Shown one piece after another: positions 1-8,879 of a stretch of 37,398 nucleotides of DNA (its first letter is position 1; each line of letters begins with the position of its first letter). The notes beneath the pieces were generated by a model, which had not been told where the DNA came from, did not search any database, and saw nothing but the letters and a program-made list of their open reading frames with translations. The stretch comes from Promethearchaeati archaeon (GTDB taxonomy: Archaea; Asgardarchaeota; Heimdallarchaeia; JABLTI01): NCBI GenBank assembly GCA_013166835.1, contig JABLTI010000016.1:1-37398 (forward strand), given 5' to 3'. The position numbers and the translations under genes were made by a program.

Positions 1-597
1 TCTGCTAATCCTCAAGACAAGCCTTTAGTTGAAATTGCAAATAAAGAAGGAATAAAGTACTTCTTAGGAGACGAAGAAGATGTTATTCAACGACTTTCTG
101 ATGCAGCACAGCATTTCAAGCTTGATTATGTTATAAATGTGACCGCAGATAATCCACTAGTATCTTTGGAATATATTACAAAAATTTATAAAAAATTCAA
201 AAAAACAAACGCAGATCATATCAGATGTAACGATTTACCAATAGGTCTGTATTCATATGGCTTAAAACCTGAAGCTTTACTAAAGGTTTGTGAGATAAAA
301 AAAACAAAGCAAACAGAAATCTGGGGAAGCTATTTTACTGAAACAGGATTATTTGATGTCAGAAATTTAAAAATACCAAAAAAATATCAAAGAGATTATC
401 GATTAACCTTAGACTATCCAGAAGATTTCGACTTTTTTGAAAAAATATTTCATCATTTCGGGGAAGAAACATATAAAGTCTCATTAAACAATCTTATTAA
501 ATTTTTAGATAAAAATCCAGATGTGGTTGCGATTAATATAAATTGTCAAAAATTATATGAGAAAAGGAGAGAAAAACAAAAACGATTGGCAATTTAG
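1..597 (+). CDS. SpsF-like CMP-sugar cytidylyltransferase, 5' end outside window
   Basis: The reading frame is open from base 1, so the gene begins upstream of the window. By comparison with its paralogue at 6291, about 50 N-terminal residues are missing, including the nucleotide-binding segment. The visible 198 residues align without gaps to that paralogue and are about two-thirds identical by eye. Shared blocks include EGIKYFLGDE, ADNPLVS, TNADHIRC and TLDYPEDF. Family members (SpsF/NeuA type) transfer CMP from CTP to a nonulosonic acid before polymer assembly; the Asp in ADNP is the expected metal ligand. An internal GTG at 139 could be mistaken for the start. The copy stands just upstream of the aminotransferase and dehydratase genes, as expected in a surface-sugar operon. 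Confidence 0.82.
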   Translation, partial: SANPQDKPLVEIANKEGIKYFLGDEEDVIQRLSDAAQHFKLDYVINVTADNPLVSLEYITKIYKKFKKTNADHIRCNDLPIGLYSYGLKPEALLKVCEIKKTKQTEIWGSYFTETGLFDVRNLKIPKKYQRDYRLTLDYPEDFDFFEKIFHHFGEETYKVSLNNLIKFLDKNPDVVAININCQKLYEKRREKQKRLAI

Positions 598-718
598 ATG
601 AAGATAATTATTATCTATGAATGCATTTCACATAAACCATTTTTCTGCAAGCAATCATATGGTGTTTTGAAATTTATTTTTGTTGTTTATTACATAAAAT
701 TGGGATTATGGTAGAAAC

Positions 719-726
719 TTTAAATA
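719..726 (+). promoter_or_regulatory. Possible archaeal TATA box for the sugar operon
   Basis: TTTAAATA lies in a 202-base gap between the cytidylyltransferase and the aminotransferase. It is about 80 bases before the UUG start, which would leave a leader of roughly 50 nt. The surroundings are very AT-rich, so the match has little specificity. The rest of the gap (598-799) holds only a 38-codon ORF directly after the previous stop, which I do not consider a gene. Confidence 0.25.
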
Positions 727-799
727 AAAATAAAGAAATTAGATAGAAATTAGTCAATTTCATAAATTTGATAAATATTATTTAACGGAGCTTATGTAA

Positions 800-1933
800 T
801 TGGAATGGAAAATACCATTATTTAAAATTCATTGGGAAGAAGAGGATGTTCAATCGATAACAGAGGTAATTCGAAGAGGAACCTATTGGGCAACAGGACC
901 AGAAATTACACAATTTGAAGAATCTTTAGCTAAATCTCTTGACAGACAATATGCGCTAACATTTAATTCTGGAACATCAGCCCTTCATACAATCTTGCAA
1001 GCTTATGATCTGAAATCATCAGAAGTATTAGTACCATCATTTTCATTTATTGCAACAGCTAATGCAGTACTTTTAGCAAGTGCTAAACCAGTATTTGTTG
1101 AAGTAGAAGAAGATTCATTTGGTTTAGAAGGAAATGATGTTAGCGAAAAAATAACCAAAAAAACCAAAGCGATTATTCCAATGCATTATGGTGGACAACC
1201 CTGTAAAGAAATTAAAGAATTAATGGATATTTCTAATGATAATAACATATTATTAATTGAGGATGCTGCGCAATCTTTTGGTTCTTATATTGATAAATAT
1301 AAGGTGGGTAATTTTGGTGATGCAGCAATGTTCAGTCTTTGCCAAAACAAAATCATAACAACAGGAGAAGGTGGATTTATTGTCACCGATAACGAAAGAC
1401 TTTATGAGAAATTAAAATTAATTAGATCACATGGTCGATTAGAAAAAACTGGTTATGATTATTTCTCAAACACTGGAGATAATGAGTATATAGAAATTGG
1501 TTTTAATTTCAGGATGGCGACAATGCTTGCTGCACTAGGATTATCACAACTTAGAAATATCTCTAAAGTGATTGACATGAGAAGAAAAAATGCTGAATAT
1601 CTCAATGAAAATTTGAAAGATTTAGAAAATCTAAAAGTACCAATTGCATATAATGATGCTTACCATATATACCAGATGTATACTATAAAATTGCAAAATA
1701 CTAATTTAAGAGAAAAATTACAGGAACATCTTACTAAAAAAAGAATAATGAGTAAAGTGTATTTCAATCCAATTCATTTGAAAGAATTCTATACTAGTAG
1801 ATATGGTTACAAAAAAGGGGATCTTCCACAAACAGAAGAATTAGCTAGTAAAGTATTGACTTTACCAATGTATCCTGATCTATCAAAAGAAGAATTAGAT
1901 TATATAATTCAAAGTGTTAGGGAAGTGATTTAA
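800..1933 (+). CDS. DegT/DnrJ/EryC1/StrS sugar aminotransferase
   Basis: This is a PLP-dependent aminotransferase of the nucleotide-sugar family, 377 residues, the usual length. EDAAQ (residues 154-158) supplies the Asp that contacts the PLP ring nitrogen. Lys184 in QNKIITTGEGG is the Schiff-base lysine. NSGTSAL (56-62) is the phosphate-binding segment. The start is UUG, with GGAG at 787-790 nine bases upstream. It most likely aminates the 4-keto sugar made by the dehydratase that follows after a single base, as LegC, PglE and SpsC do. Family and fold are secure. The exact sugar (4-amino legionaminic precursor versus perosamine-like) cannot be read from sequence alone. Confidence 0.9.
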   Translation: MEWKIPLFKIHWEEEDVQSITEVIRRGTYWATGPEITQFEESLAKSLDRQYALTFNSGTSALHTILQAYDLKSSEVLVPSFSFIATANAVLLASAKPVFVEVEEDSFGLEGNDVSEKITKKTKAIIPMHYGGQPCKEIKELMDISNDNNILLIEDAAQSFGSYIDKYKVGNFGDAAMFSLCQNKIITTGEGGFIVTDNERLYEKLKLIRSHGRLEKTGYDYFSNTGDNEYIEIGFNFRMATMLAALGLSQLRNISKVIDMRRKNAEYLNENLKDLENLKVPIAYNDAYHIYQMYTIKLQNTNLREKLQEHLTKKRIMSKVYFNPIHLKEFYTSRYGYKKGDLPQTEELASKVLTLPMYPDLSKEELDYIIQSVREVI

Positions 1934-1934
1934 A

Positions 1935-2996
1935 ATGAATCTCACAGATGACAAACTAAAAAATGTATTTCAAGATAAAAAAATATTGGTTACTGGTGGG
2001 ACTGGTTCTGTTGGTGCAGTTATAGTTCAGAGATTACTCAAATACAATCCAAAAGTTATAAGGGTTTTCTGTAATGATGAAAATGCAATATTTCAATTAA
2101 AAGAAAAGTTGAAACATAAAAGAAATTTACGATACTTATTGGGAGATATTAGAGATAAAGAAAGACTTACTCGAGCAATGGAAGATATCGAAATAATTTA
2201 TCATGCTGCAGCATTAAAACATGTACCACTATGTGAATATAATCCATTTGAAGCTGTAAAAACAAATGTTCTAGGGACACAAAATCTTATCGATGGCGCT
2301 CTTTTGACCGGTGTAAAGAAAGTTATTAACATCAGTACTGATAAAGCAGTCAATCCTGTAAATACTATGGGAGCAACAAAACTGTTAGCGGAAAAACTAA
2401 TCACGGATGCTAATAATTATCGGGGATTAAAAGATATTACTTTTTCATCTGTAAGATTTGGTAATGTACTATACTCTCGTGGTTCTGTTGTAGAGATTTT
2501 TGAAAGAAATATCAAAGAAGGAAAACCAATCAATATTACCGATCCAAAAATGACCAGATTCATGATGTCACTTCCAGATGCCACAGATTTGATTTTTCAA
2601 GCAACAATTATGGCAAAAGGCTTTGAAATATTCATTCTTAAAATGCCCATTGTTAGAACTGGAGATTTAGCTGATGCAGTGATTGATGATTATACTCAAA
2701 GATACAAGATTGACAAGAAAACCGTTAAAAAAGAGATAATTGGTGCTAGATTAGGAGAAAAGATGTTCGAAGAACTAATGACAGAAATTGAAGCTGAAAA
2801 AGCATTTGAAACCGAAAAAATGTTTATTGTCTTTCCTAAAGTCGAGGATTTAGAAAATCTAAAAGCAAATAGACTTGGTTTCGAGAACGCTAAAAAGTGT
2901 CAAAGAACAAAATATAACTCATATGATTCAGATTACCTTTCAATAGCTGAGATTAAGAAGTTGCTTAAAAGAGCAAGAAAAAGCTATAAAGAATAA
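1935..2996 (+). CDS. CapD/FlaA1/LegB-type NAD(P)-dependent nucleotide-sugar 4,6-dehydratase
   Basis: An extended short-chain dehydrogenase of 353 residues. The N-terminal Rossmann loop TGGTGSVG (about residues 20-27) binds NAD(P). STDKAVNPVNTMGATK carries the family's catalytic segment, with Met in place of the usual Tyr of YxxxK, exactly as in PseB, FlaA1, CapD and PglF. The C-terminal part (GARLGEKMFEEL onward) matches the polysaccharide-biosynthesis extension of this group. It starts one base after the aminotransferase stop, so the two are probably co-translated. In this setting it should convert UDP- or GDP-GlcNAc to the 4-keto-6-deoxy sugar used by the aminotransferase. A 5-epimerising PseB activity is a possible alternative. 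Confidence 0.88.
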   Translation: MNLTDDKLKNVFQDKKILVTGGTGSVGAVIVQRLLKYNPKVIRVFCNDENAIFQLKEKLKHKRNLRYLLGDIRDKERLTRAMEDIEIIYHAAALKHVPLCEYNPFEAVKTNVLGTQNLIDGALLTGVKKVINISTDKAVNPVNTMGATKLLAEKLITDANNYRGLKDITFSSVRFGNVLYSRGSVVEIFERNIKEGKPINITDPKMTRFMMSLPDATDLIFQATIMAKGFEIFILKMPIVRTGDLADAVIDDYTQRYKIDKKTVKKEIIGARLGEKMFEELMTEIEAEKAFETEKMFIVFPKVEDLENLKANRLGFENAKKCQRTKYNSYDSDYLSIAEIKKLLKRARKSYKE

Positions 2997-3084
2997 TGAA
3001 ATGTTAACAATTAATGTTTTATTAGAACTTGATATCAGCTATTCGAGAAATTAATTAGAAAAACTGAACTGGTCTGAAGAATAA

Positions 3085-5067
3085 ATGGTAGAAAAGAAAC
3101 GTTTGTTAGCCTTTTCTCTTGAGAGAGAATCCGAATGGTTGAATAAGAAAATCAAGAAAGTTCATAGAAATTTTGATGAAATAATTTATGTTACTTTTTC
3201 AGAAGACCAAATTAAATTTCCACAAATTAATAACTTGGAAAAATTAAATTCTGAAGACTTTATTAATGAAGCTACTTATGAAAATCATTTCAGAATACTA
3301 AATGAGTTCGTTTTAAATATATCAAAAGAAATTTTTTCAGATGAAACTATAAGAAATAATTTCTTAATTGATGGAATAAATCTTTGGTGGTTTTTACCAA
3401 TAAGGATTTTTTCAATTTTAGTTAGTAACAAAACTCTAATGACACTTACAAAAGTATCAAATATTTTAAATCAAGTAAAACCAGAAAAAGTTTTTTTTGA
3501 TTCCTCATCAAAGAATGCTCCTCTAATTAAGATTGTTTGTGATAAAATGTCAATAAAATATGATACAAATATGACTTTTATATCCAAAGTAAAAAACAAA
3601 ATAAAAGAAATAACTGTGAATCTTTTTGCAGGTTTGAAGAGAAGAATAGAGGCTAAAAAATTAGCACGTTGGTCCAAGACAATAATTAATACTTCTAAAA
3701 TCTTAACGAAGAATAAACAAAGAATAGCTTTTACATTTTTGGAAAGTGATTTCAGACTTGATTTTAACATCAAAGGTGAATTGAAAAAGCATGATATCTA
3801 TCAGAAGAATATACAGCTAAAGTTGAAAGAGTTAAGCAATTTTGAAATATATTCTATAAACTTAATCAAAAATACGAAGCAAATCGAATCACTAACTGGA
3901 ATCAATGAAGAAATAAAAAGTACAAATCATATACCTCTATATCATTTCTATTCTCAGAAACTATCTAATAAATCAGCAAAAGCAAGACGAACTATTAGAA
4001 TTAGATTGAAAAAATTGTTTAAAAATCCAAAATTTAAAAACGCATTTACATTTAATGGTTTTTCATTAATAGATGCATATAGTTTCATTTTTAGTAGACA
4101 ATTCAGTACTCAACTAGTAACAGGATTTGAATATATTCATCTTTTTAGAGATGCTTTTTCATTGATTAAACCTAAGGTTTTCATTCATTATAATGAGAAT
4201 TCTGGTTTTGGGAGAGCAGCAATTTTAGCTTCAAAAATGTTAAATTTCCCTGTTATTGCATTACAACATGGAAATATTAGTTTTTCATCAGCAAGTGCGT
4301 ATTTTATTTACAAGAAATGGATCTGCAATAAAAACCAAAATGATTTAACTGCAACATGTTGTCATATGTCATCAATTCTTTCTGTTTATTCAAAGGAAGA
4401 TAAGGATATGCTTGTAAATTATGGAGGATTCTCCGAAGATAGAATAAAAGTCACAGGTTGTCCAAGATGGGATATTATCTTAAACAAAGATGTTTTACAA
4501 AAAGATGATTTTCACAAAAAAATTGGCTTAGATTCAAATAAGAAAACGATTGTTGTGTTAAGTCAACCTCTCAAGTTCAAAGAATACAGAGATATTTTTA
4601 GAAAAGAGGTCCTGGAAGCATTCAAAAATAACAAGCATGACTTACAGATTATTTGGAAACCACATCCAAGGGAAAATGAAGATGAAATCAGAGAACTTGT
4701 TAGGAATTATAAAACAAAGAATATTATAGTACAGAAGAATTTACCATTATTCCAAGTATTAAATGCATGTGATATTGCTTTAACTACTCATTCTACTGCA
4801 GGACTTGAAGCAATGCTTTTTGATAAACCACTTATAACACTTATTCCACGTGGAGAAGTTGAAGCAAAACTCTTCAAAGGTTCAGATGCTGTTTTTAAGG
4901 TTATCAATCATGAAGAATTAACAAATGCTATTGATTTATTACTTAATGATGAAAAAACAAAAAAACAAATTAAAAAGGGTCGAGATAAATTAATTGTTGA
5001 TTATCTTGAATTTGATGGTAAGGCTTCACAAAGAAATGCTGAACTAATTTTAAAAATGAGTGAATAA
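3085..5067 (+). CDS. Large GT-B-like glycosyl- or glycerophosphotransferase
   Basis: The 660-residue protein has a recognisable C-terminal half. LQHGNISF (about 393-400), VTGCPRWD (456-463), IIWKPHPRE (522-530) and THSTAGLEAMLFDKP (568-582) form the pattern of GT-B-fold capsule and teichoic-acid transferases (CDP-glycerol glycerophosphotransferase-like and UDP-GlcNAc-2-epimerase-like folds). The first 330 residues are rich in Lys and Ile and show no motif I recognise. There is no signal peptide or membrane segment, so it probably acts on the cytosolic face. Because it sits between the dehydratase and a neuB-like/spsF pair, it may transfer the CMP-activated acid made here. That assignment is inference from position. 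ATG start at 3085; no clear ribosome site. Confidence 0.65.
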   Translation: MVEKKRLLAFSLERESEWLNKKIKKVHRNFDEIIYVTFSEDQIKFPQINNLEKLNSEDFINEATYENHFRILNEFVLNISKEIFSDETIRNNFLIDGINLWWFLPIRIFSILVSNKTLMTLTKVSNILNQVKPEKVFFDSSSKNAPLIKIVCDKMSIKYDTNMTFISKVKNKIKEITVNLFAGLKRRIEAKKLARWSKTIINTSKILTKNKQRIAFTFLESDFRLDFNIKGELKKHDIYQKNIQLKLKELSNFEIYSINLIKNTKQIESLTGINEEIKSTNHIPLYHFYSQKLSNKSAKARRTIRIRLKKLFKNPKFKNAFTFNGFSLIDAYSFIFSRQFSTQLVTGFEYIHLFRDAFSLIKPKVFIHYNENSGFGRAAILASKMLNFPVIALQHGNISFSSASAYFIYKKWICNKNQNDLTATCCHMSSILSVYSKEDKDMLVNYGGFSEDRIKVTGCPRWDIILNKDVLQKDDFHKKIGLDSNKKTIVVLSQPLKFKEYRDIFRKEVLEAFKNNKHDLQIIWKPHPRENEDEIRELVRNYKTKNIIVQKNLPLFQVLNACDIALTTHSTAGLEAMLFDKPLITLIPRGEVEAKLFKGSDAVFKVINHEELTNAIDLLLNDEKTKKQIKKGRDKLIVDYLEFDGKASQRNAELILKMSE

Positions 5068-5222
5068 TTATTTATGATAATTTTATGTTGAATAATGATT
5101 GACAGAATAAAATTTTATCATTCTTATGAAATTTTAATTTGATAGGAAAGAGTATTATTCCGAAATGAAATAAGAAAAGTAGACAGTTAAATCAAAAGAA
5201 TATGAAGAAGTTGAATGGAAAG

Positions 5223-6266
5223 ATGAAGTCATTTAAAATTGGGAAAAAAAATATTGGTGATGGACATCCTACATATATTGTTGGTGAGATGGCTTGGTCA
5301 CATGATGGTTCAATTGAAAAAGCAGAGGAAATTGTAAAGGCATGTGTAGATGCAGGATGTGATGCAGTAAATTTCCATATAACTTGTTTAGAGGATTATA
5401 TGGTTCCTCATTATCAGGCTGATGAAAAAAGTTCCTCAGCGTATGAAAAATTATCAGAATTAGCAATTCCATTTGATGCTTGGCCAGAAATTTTTAGCTA
5501 CACAAAGAAGTTGGGAATTCAAATTAGTGCCTTGTGTAATGATATAAAAAGTGCTGAATTAGTAAGCAAATTAAATCCTGATATTTGTATGTTTCATGCA
5601 AGCTGCATAACCGAGGAGAGATTAATTAGAAAAATAGCTCAAATCGGAAAACCAGTTTTTTTTGCAATGGGTGGTTCAACTATTGAAGAAATCTTGCAGG
5701 CTATTAAATGGCTTAAAGAAGAAGGATGCGACAAGATCGCCATACTTTATGGCATTCAGAGTTATCCAACAAAATTACAGGATAATAATGTAAATTTTAT
5801 TAAAACACTAAAAATGATGTTTGGCAGACCTGTGGGTTTTTCTGATCATACTGATGCTGAAGATCCATTAGCTTTGGTTGTTCCCCTCATGAGTATTCCT
5901 TTAGGAGCGAATATTTTAGAAAAACATGTAACACATGATCGATCAAAAAAAGGAACTGATTATTTTGCAGCTCTTAATCCAGATGAACTTGAAACCTTTG
6001 TAGATCATGTTAGAAGAATAGAAACAGTATTTGGAAGCTCAGGAACAAGACCATTCTCAGAAGCTGAGAAAAACTATCGGCAATTAGTAAGAAAGCGAAT
6101 TGTAGCAATTAGGGATTTGAAAAAAGGACATGTTCTTTCTGATGAAGATGTTCATGCAATGCGTACAACAGAAGGTATCCCACCTGATCATATCAAGATG
6201 TATCTTGGTAAGGAATTAAAAAAAGATATTAAAAAATATGATTCAATAACAGAAGATCTATTCTAG
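5223..6266 (+). CDS. Divergent NeuB/SpsE-like synthase paralogue with SAF domain
   Basis: A NeuB-family TIM barrel followed by a C-terminal SAF (antifreeze-like) domain beginning near VRKRIVAIRDLKKGHVLSDE. An ATG 21 bases upstream (5202) is in frame. I prefer 5223 because MKSFKIGKKNIG then aligns with the start of the canonical paralogue at 9926 and gives 347 versus 348 residues. Metal ligands are kept (GFSDHT, EKHVTHD). Other active-site blocks differ from the paralogue: EAGVNHNG becomes EMAWSHDG, KFQ becomes NFH, YKIGSSD becomes CMFHASC, SSGMST becomes MGGST, and GPDH becomes GTDY. The two lysines expected to bind PEP are therefore absent. It is followed by a cytidylyltransferase 24 bases on, as in spsE-spsF pairs. 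The reaction is uncertain. Confidence 0.78.
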   Translation: MKSFKIGKKNIGDGHPTYIVGEMAWSHDGSIEKAEEIVKACVDAGCDAVNFHITCLEDYMVPHYQADEKSSSAYEKLSELAIPFDAWPEIFSYTKKLGIQISALCNDIKSAELVSKLNPDICMFHASCITEERLIRKIAQIGKPVFFAMGGSTIEEILQAIKWLKEEGCDKIAILYGIQSYPTKLQDNNVNFIKTLKMMFGRPVGFSDHTDAEDPLALVVPLMSIPLGANILEKHVTHDRSKKGTDYFAALNPDELETFVDHVRRIETVFGSSGTRPFSEAEKNYRQLVRKRIVAIRDLKKGHVLSDEDVHAMRTTEGIPPDHIKMYLGKELKKDIKKYDSITEDLF

Positions 6267-6290
6267 TTAAATTATCACGGATTGATTATT

Positions 6291-7037
6291 ATGAAGATAG
6301 GATTTTTAATAACTGCAAGGTTAAAATCAACAAGACTTCCCGAAAAACTTATTCTAAAAATATATGGAAGAGAAATGATTAGACATATGATTGATAGGTT
6401 GAAATTAAGTGAAGCATTAGATCAGATTATAATTTGTACTTCTCCAAATCCCCAAGACAAACCTTTAGTTAATATAGCAAATGAAGAGGGAATAAAGTAC
6501 TTCTTAGGAGATGAAGATGATGTTATTCAACGATTATCGGATGCTGCTGAGTTTTTCAAATTAGATTTTGCTATTAATATTTCTGCGGATAATCCTCTTG
6601 TTTCAATTAAGTATATTGAACGAATAAGAGAAGAATTTGAAAATACAAATGCAGATCATATCAGATGTATGGATTTACCAATTGGTTTGTTTTCTTATGG
6701 TCTCAAACCAGCAGCTTTGAAAGAAGTCTGTAAAATTAAAAAATCAAAGCAGACAGAAGTATGGGGACGATATTTCACTGAAACTGGATTATTTGAAGTT
6801 AGAGATTTAGTAGTTGATGACAATCATAAAAGAAATTATAGAATGACTCTAGATTATCCAGAAGACTTTGAATTATTTGAAGCAATTTTTAGTCATTTTG
6901 GTGAAGAAACATACAAAACAAATATTGATGATATTTTGCAGTTCCTCGATGAAAATCCTGATATTGCTGCAATAAATATGGATTGTCAAAAAAAGTATGA
7001 AGAGAGATTATCTAAACAGAGAGAACTTGCTAAATAA
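6291..7037 (+). CDS. SpsF-like CMP-sugar cytidylyltransferase
   Basis: A complete cytidylyltransferase of 248 residues. ITARLKSTRLPEKLI at the N-terminus is the CTP-binding signature (R-x-x-S-x-R-x-P-x-K). ISADNPLVS carries the metal-binding Asp. The frame is open from a UUG at 6282, but the ATG at 6291 places MKIGFLITARL at the usual N-terminus. The gene follows the divergent NeuB-like gene closely and should activate its product, or that of the canonical NeuB encoded opposite, with CMP. It is a close paralogue of the partial gene at position 1. The two copies share long runs of near-identical DNA, for instance around GGAATAAAGTACTTCTTAGG, so the duplication is fairly recent. It converges on the neuD-like gene with only 20 bases between stops. 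Confidence 0.88.
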   Translation: MKIGFLITARLKSTRLPEKLILKIYGREMIRHMIDRLKLSEALDQIIICTSPNPQDKPLVNIANEEGIKYFLGDEDDVIQRLSDAAEFFKLDFAINISADNPLVSIKYIERIREEFENTNADHIRCMDLPIGLFSYGLKPAALKEVCKIKKSKQTEVWGRYFTETGLFEVRDLVVDDNHKRNYRMTLDYPEDFELFEAIFSHFGEETYKTNIDDILQFLDENPDIAAINMDCQKKYEERLSKQRELAK

Positions 7038-7057
7038 TTTAACTATTTTTTATGAAA

Positions 7058-7705
7058 TTACTTCTTAGTTTTTTTAACCTTAGCCGGATTACCAAAAGCT
7101 ACACAATTGTCAGGTAAATCATCAATAACTACTGATCCACCTCCAATTGTGGTATTTTCACCAATAGTTATGTTCTCAATAATTGCAGATCCTATGCCAA
7201 CCATAGAATATTTACCAATTTTAACTGTTCCAGCTAAATTAGCTCCAGGTGCAATGTGAACAAAATCACTAATGACATTATCATGATCAATAGTTGCCCC
7301 AGTATTAAGTATTACACCATCACCAATCTGACTATCAAAATTAATGATTACACCAGCAACTATCAAAATACCTTTGCCCATGCTGACTGTATCAGATATA
7401 ATTGCACTGGGATGAATTGCGTTTATTATCTCATATTGGTCTTTTAATTCAATGAAGATTCTTTCTCTAGTTTTGTTGTTTCCAATTGCAATAAATATTC
7501 CATCGGTATAATTTTTTAGCTTATTAGAGAGGTCTGAGATATTTCCTAGAATAGATAATCCACAGAATTCTTGTCCATTTTTTTTGGGATTATCATCTAT
7601 GAAACCAACTACTGTATCATTGCCTGATGAATTAATAACATCAAAAGCAACTTTCGCATGACCTCCTGCACCAATTATCAAAATCTTCAAGTTAAGCAAC
7701 CACAC
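7058..7705 (-). CDS. NeuD/PglD/LegH-type hexapeptide acyltransferase
   Basis: An N-terminal Rossmann-like sugar-binding part (KILIIGAGGHAKVAFDV) is followed by a left-handed beta-helix of hexapeptide repeats (VSMGKGILIVAGVIIN, IGDGVILNTGATIDHD, IGKYSMVGIGSAI, IGENTTIGGGS). The His of ATIDHDN is the expected catalytic base. PglD and LegH members acetylate the 4-amino group of UDP- or GDP-sugars, while NeuD members O-acetylate sialic acid. With an aminotransferase opposite and neuC/neuB in the same operon, the 4-N-acetylation role is attractive. The GTG at 7705 is the outermost start, 10 bases after the neuC stop. No ribosome site supports it, and a UUG at 7690 beginning MKILIIG is an alternative. 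Confidence 0.85.
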   Translation of the reverse strand: MWLLNLKILIIGAGGHAKVAFDVINSSGNDTVVGFIDDNPKKNGQEFCGLSILGNISDLSNKLKNYTDGIFIAIGNNKTRERIFIELKDQYEIINAIHPSAIISDTVSMGKGILIVAGVIINFDSQIGDGVILNTGATIDHDNVISDFVHIAPGANLAGTVKIGKYSMVGIGSAIIENITIGENTTIGGGSVVIDDLPDNCVAFGNPAKVKKTKK

Positions 7706-7715
7706 TTCATTTTTT

Positions 7716-8849
7716 CTAGATCTTTTCTATAATTTCTTTATCAAGCTTAATATTAGCTAAAATTTCTACAATTTTCTTGCTAGAATTACCTTTTCCATAG
7801 GGATTAACACTCTTTTTTACAATTTCTTGATGTTCTTTGGTTATACTAACCTCTACTGCATTTATAATTTCTTTTTGATTGTAATCAACATCAATGATAT
7901 AATCAGCTCGTTCGCGATTTCGTTGTCTTGTTCCAATATTGACAACAGAAATCCCTAATGCTGGAGCCTCAATTATCGCACTACTTGAATTTCCAATCAT
8001 GACTGATGCCATAGCTAAAACTCCCAAGTAATGATCTCGGGAGATATTTTTGAAGGTTTTAAGGAAGGGCAGTTTTTCATATTTCTGTATCATTCTAATC
8101 ATTGCTCTTCCACCTGCATCTGAATTCGGATAAACTAATACTGTTTGAGTTTTTAGCTTGCTAATAGCTTCTAACGTTTCTTTAATTTGCTGTTCACTAT
8201 CATCAACTTCGAAAGTATTTGGATGCTGAACTACTAGAATTAATTTTTCATTGGGATCTAAGCCAAGTTCTTTAGAGACAACTTCTTTTGAAGCATACTC
8301 ACCCGCATAAATTGGATCTAATCCTGGAGCACCAACAACATAAATTCTTTCAGCTTTTTCGTTCATAGAAATAATTCTGTTTTTACTTTGCTGTGTTGCT
8401 GGTAGATGTATACTAGCAAATTTTGTTATAGCATTTCGCGTTAAATCATCTACAGTTCCCGAAATTTCTCCTCCGTGTAAATGAGCAATTGCGATATTCA
8501 TGTATGCTGCAGTAATTGCAGCTGCCAACATTTCTCCTCTATCTCCGAGGACAAGAACAAGATCAGGTTTTATTTTATCGAAGCTTTTTGTTAAACCTAA
8601 AACAGCATTACCAACCGCTTGAGACATAGCAACACTGGTATCCTCTTTCTCAAGGATATTAATCTCATCAGCTATATCAAATCCTTGTTGTTTAATTTCA
8701 TTAATCGTATAACCAAACTCTTCTGATAAATGCATACCAGTAACTATAAGATGTAATTCTAATTTTGGATGCGCTATAATCTGTTTTAAAACAGGAGCAA
8801 ATAAACCAAAATCAGCTCTAGTTCCAGTAATAACCGCGATTTTTCTCAT
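7716..8849 (-). CDS. neuC: NeuC/LegG-type hydrolysing UDP-sugar 2-epimerase
   Basis: A 377-residue hydrolysing 2-epimerase. GTRADFGLFAPVLKQI at the N-terminus is the hallmark of the NeuC branch, distinct from the ARPNFIK of WecB. HLHGGEISGTVDD and the downstream GNSSSAIIEAPALG block complete the GT-B-like UDP-binding site. The enzyme removes UDP (or GDP) and inverts C2, giving ManNAc or the 2,4-diacetamido-trideoxy-mannose used for legionaminic acid. The ATG at 8849 has GGATG six bases upstream. The gene lies 30 bases downstream of neuB and 10 bases upstream of the acyltransferase, forming a neuB-neuC-neuD operon. Confidence 0.93.
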   Translation of the reverse strand: MRKIAVITGTRADFGLFAPVLKQIIAHPKLELHLIVTGMHLSEEFGYTINEIKQQGFDIADEINILEKEDTSVAMSQAVGNAVLGLTKSFDKIKPDLVLVLGDRGEMLAAAITAAYMNIAIAHLHGGEISGTVDDLTRNAITKFASIHLPATQQSKNRIISMNEKAERIYVVGAPGLDPIYAGEYASKEVVSKELGLDPNEKLILVVQHPNTFEVDDSEQQIKETLEAISKLKTQTVLVYPNSDAGGRAMIRMIQKYEKLPFLKTFKNISRDHYLGVLAMASVMIGNSSSAIIEAPALGISVVNIGTRQRNRERADYIIDVDYNQKEIINAVEVSITKEHQEIVKKSVNPYGKGNSSKKIVEILANIKLDKEIIEKI

Positions 8850-8879
8850 CTTTTAACATCCAATAGTTCATTTGAAGAG

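Noticed and set aside
598..714. 38-codon frame starting directly after the first cytidylyltransferase stop
   Set aside because: Hydrophobic low-complexity translation, no ribosome site; expected by chance in AT-rich DNA.
2201..2404. Open frames opposite the dehydratase and many other real genes
   Set aside because: They are antisense shadows of well-supported genes with family motifs, and have no ribosome sites or recognisable motifs.
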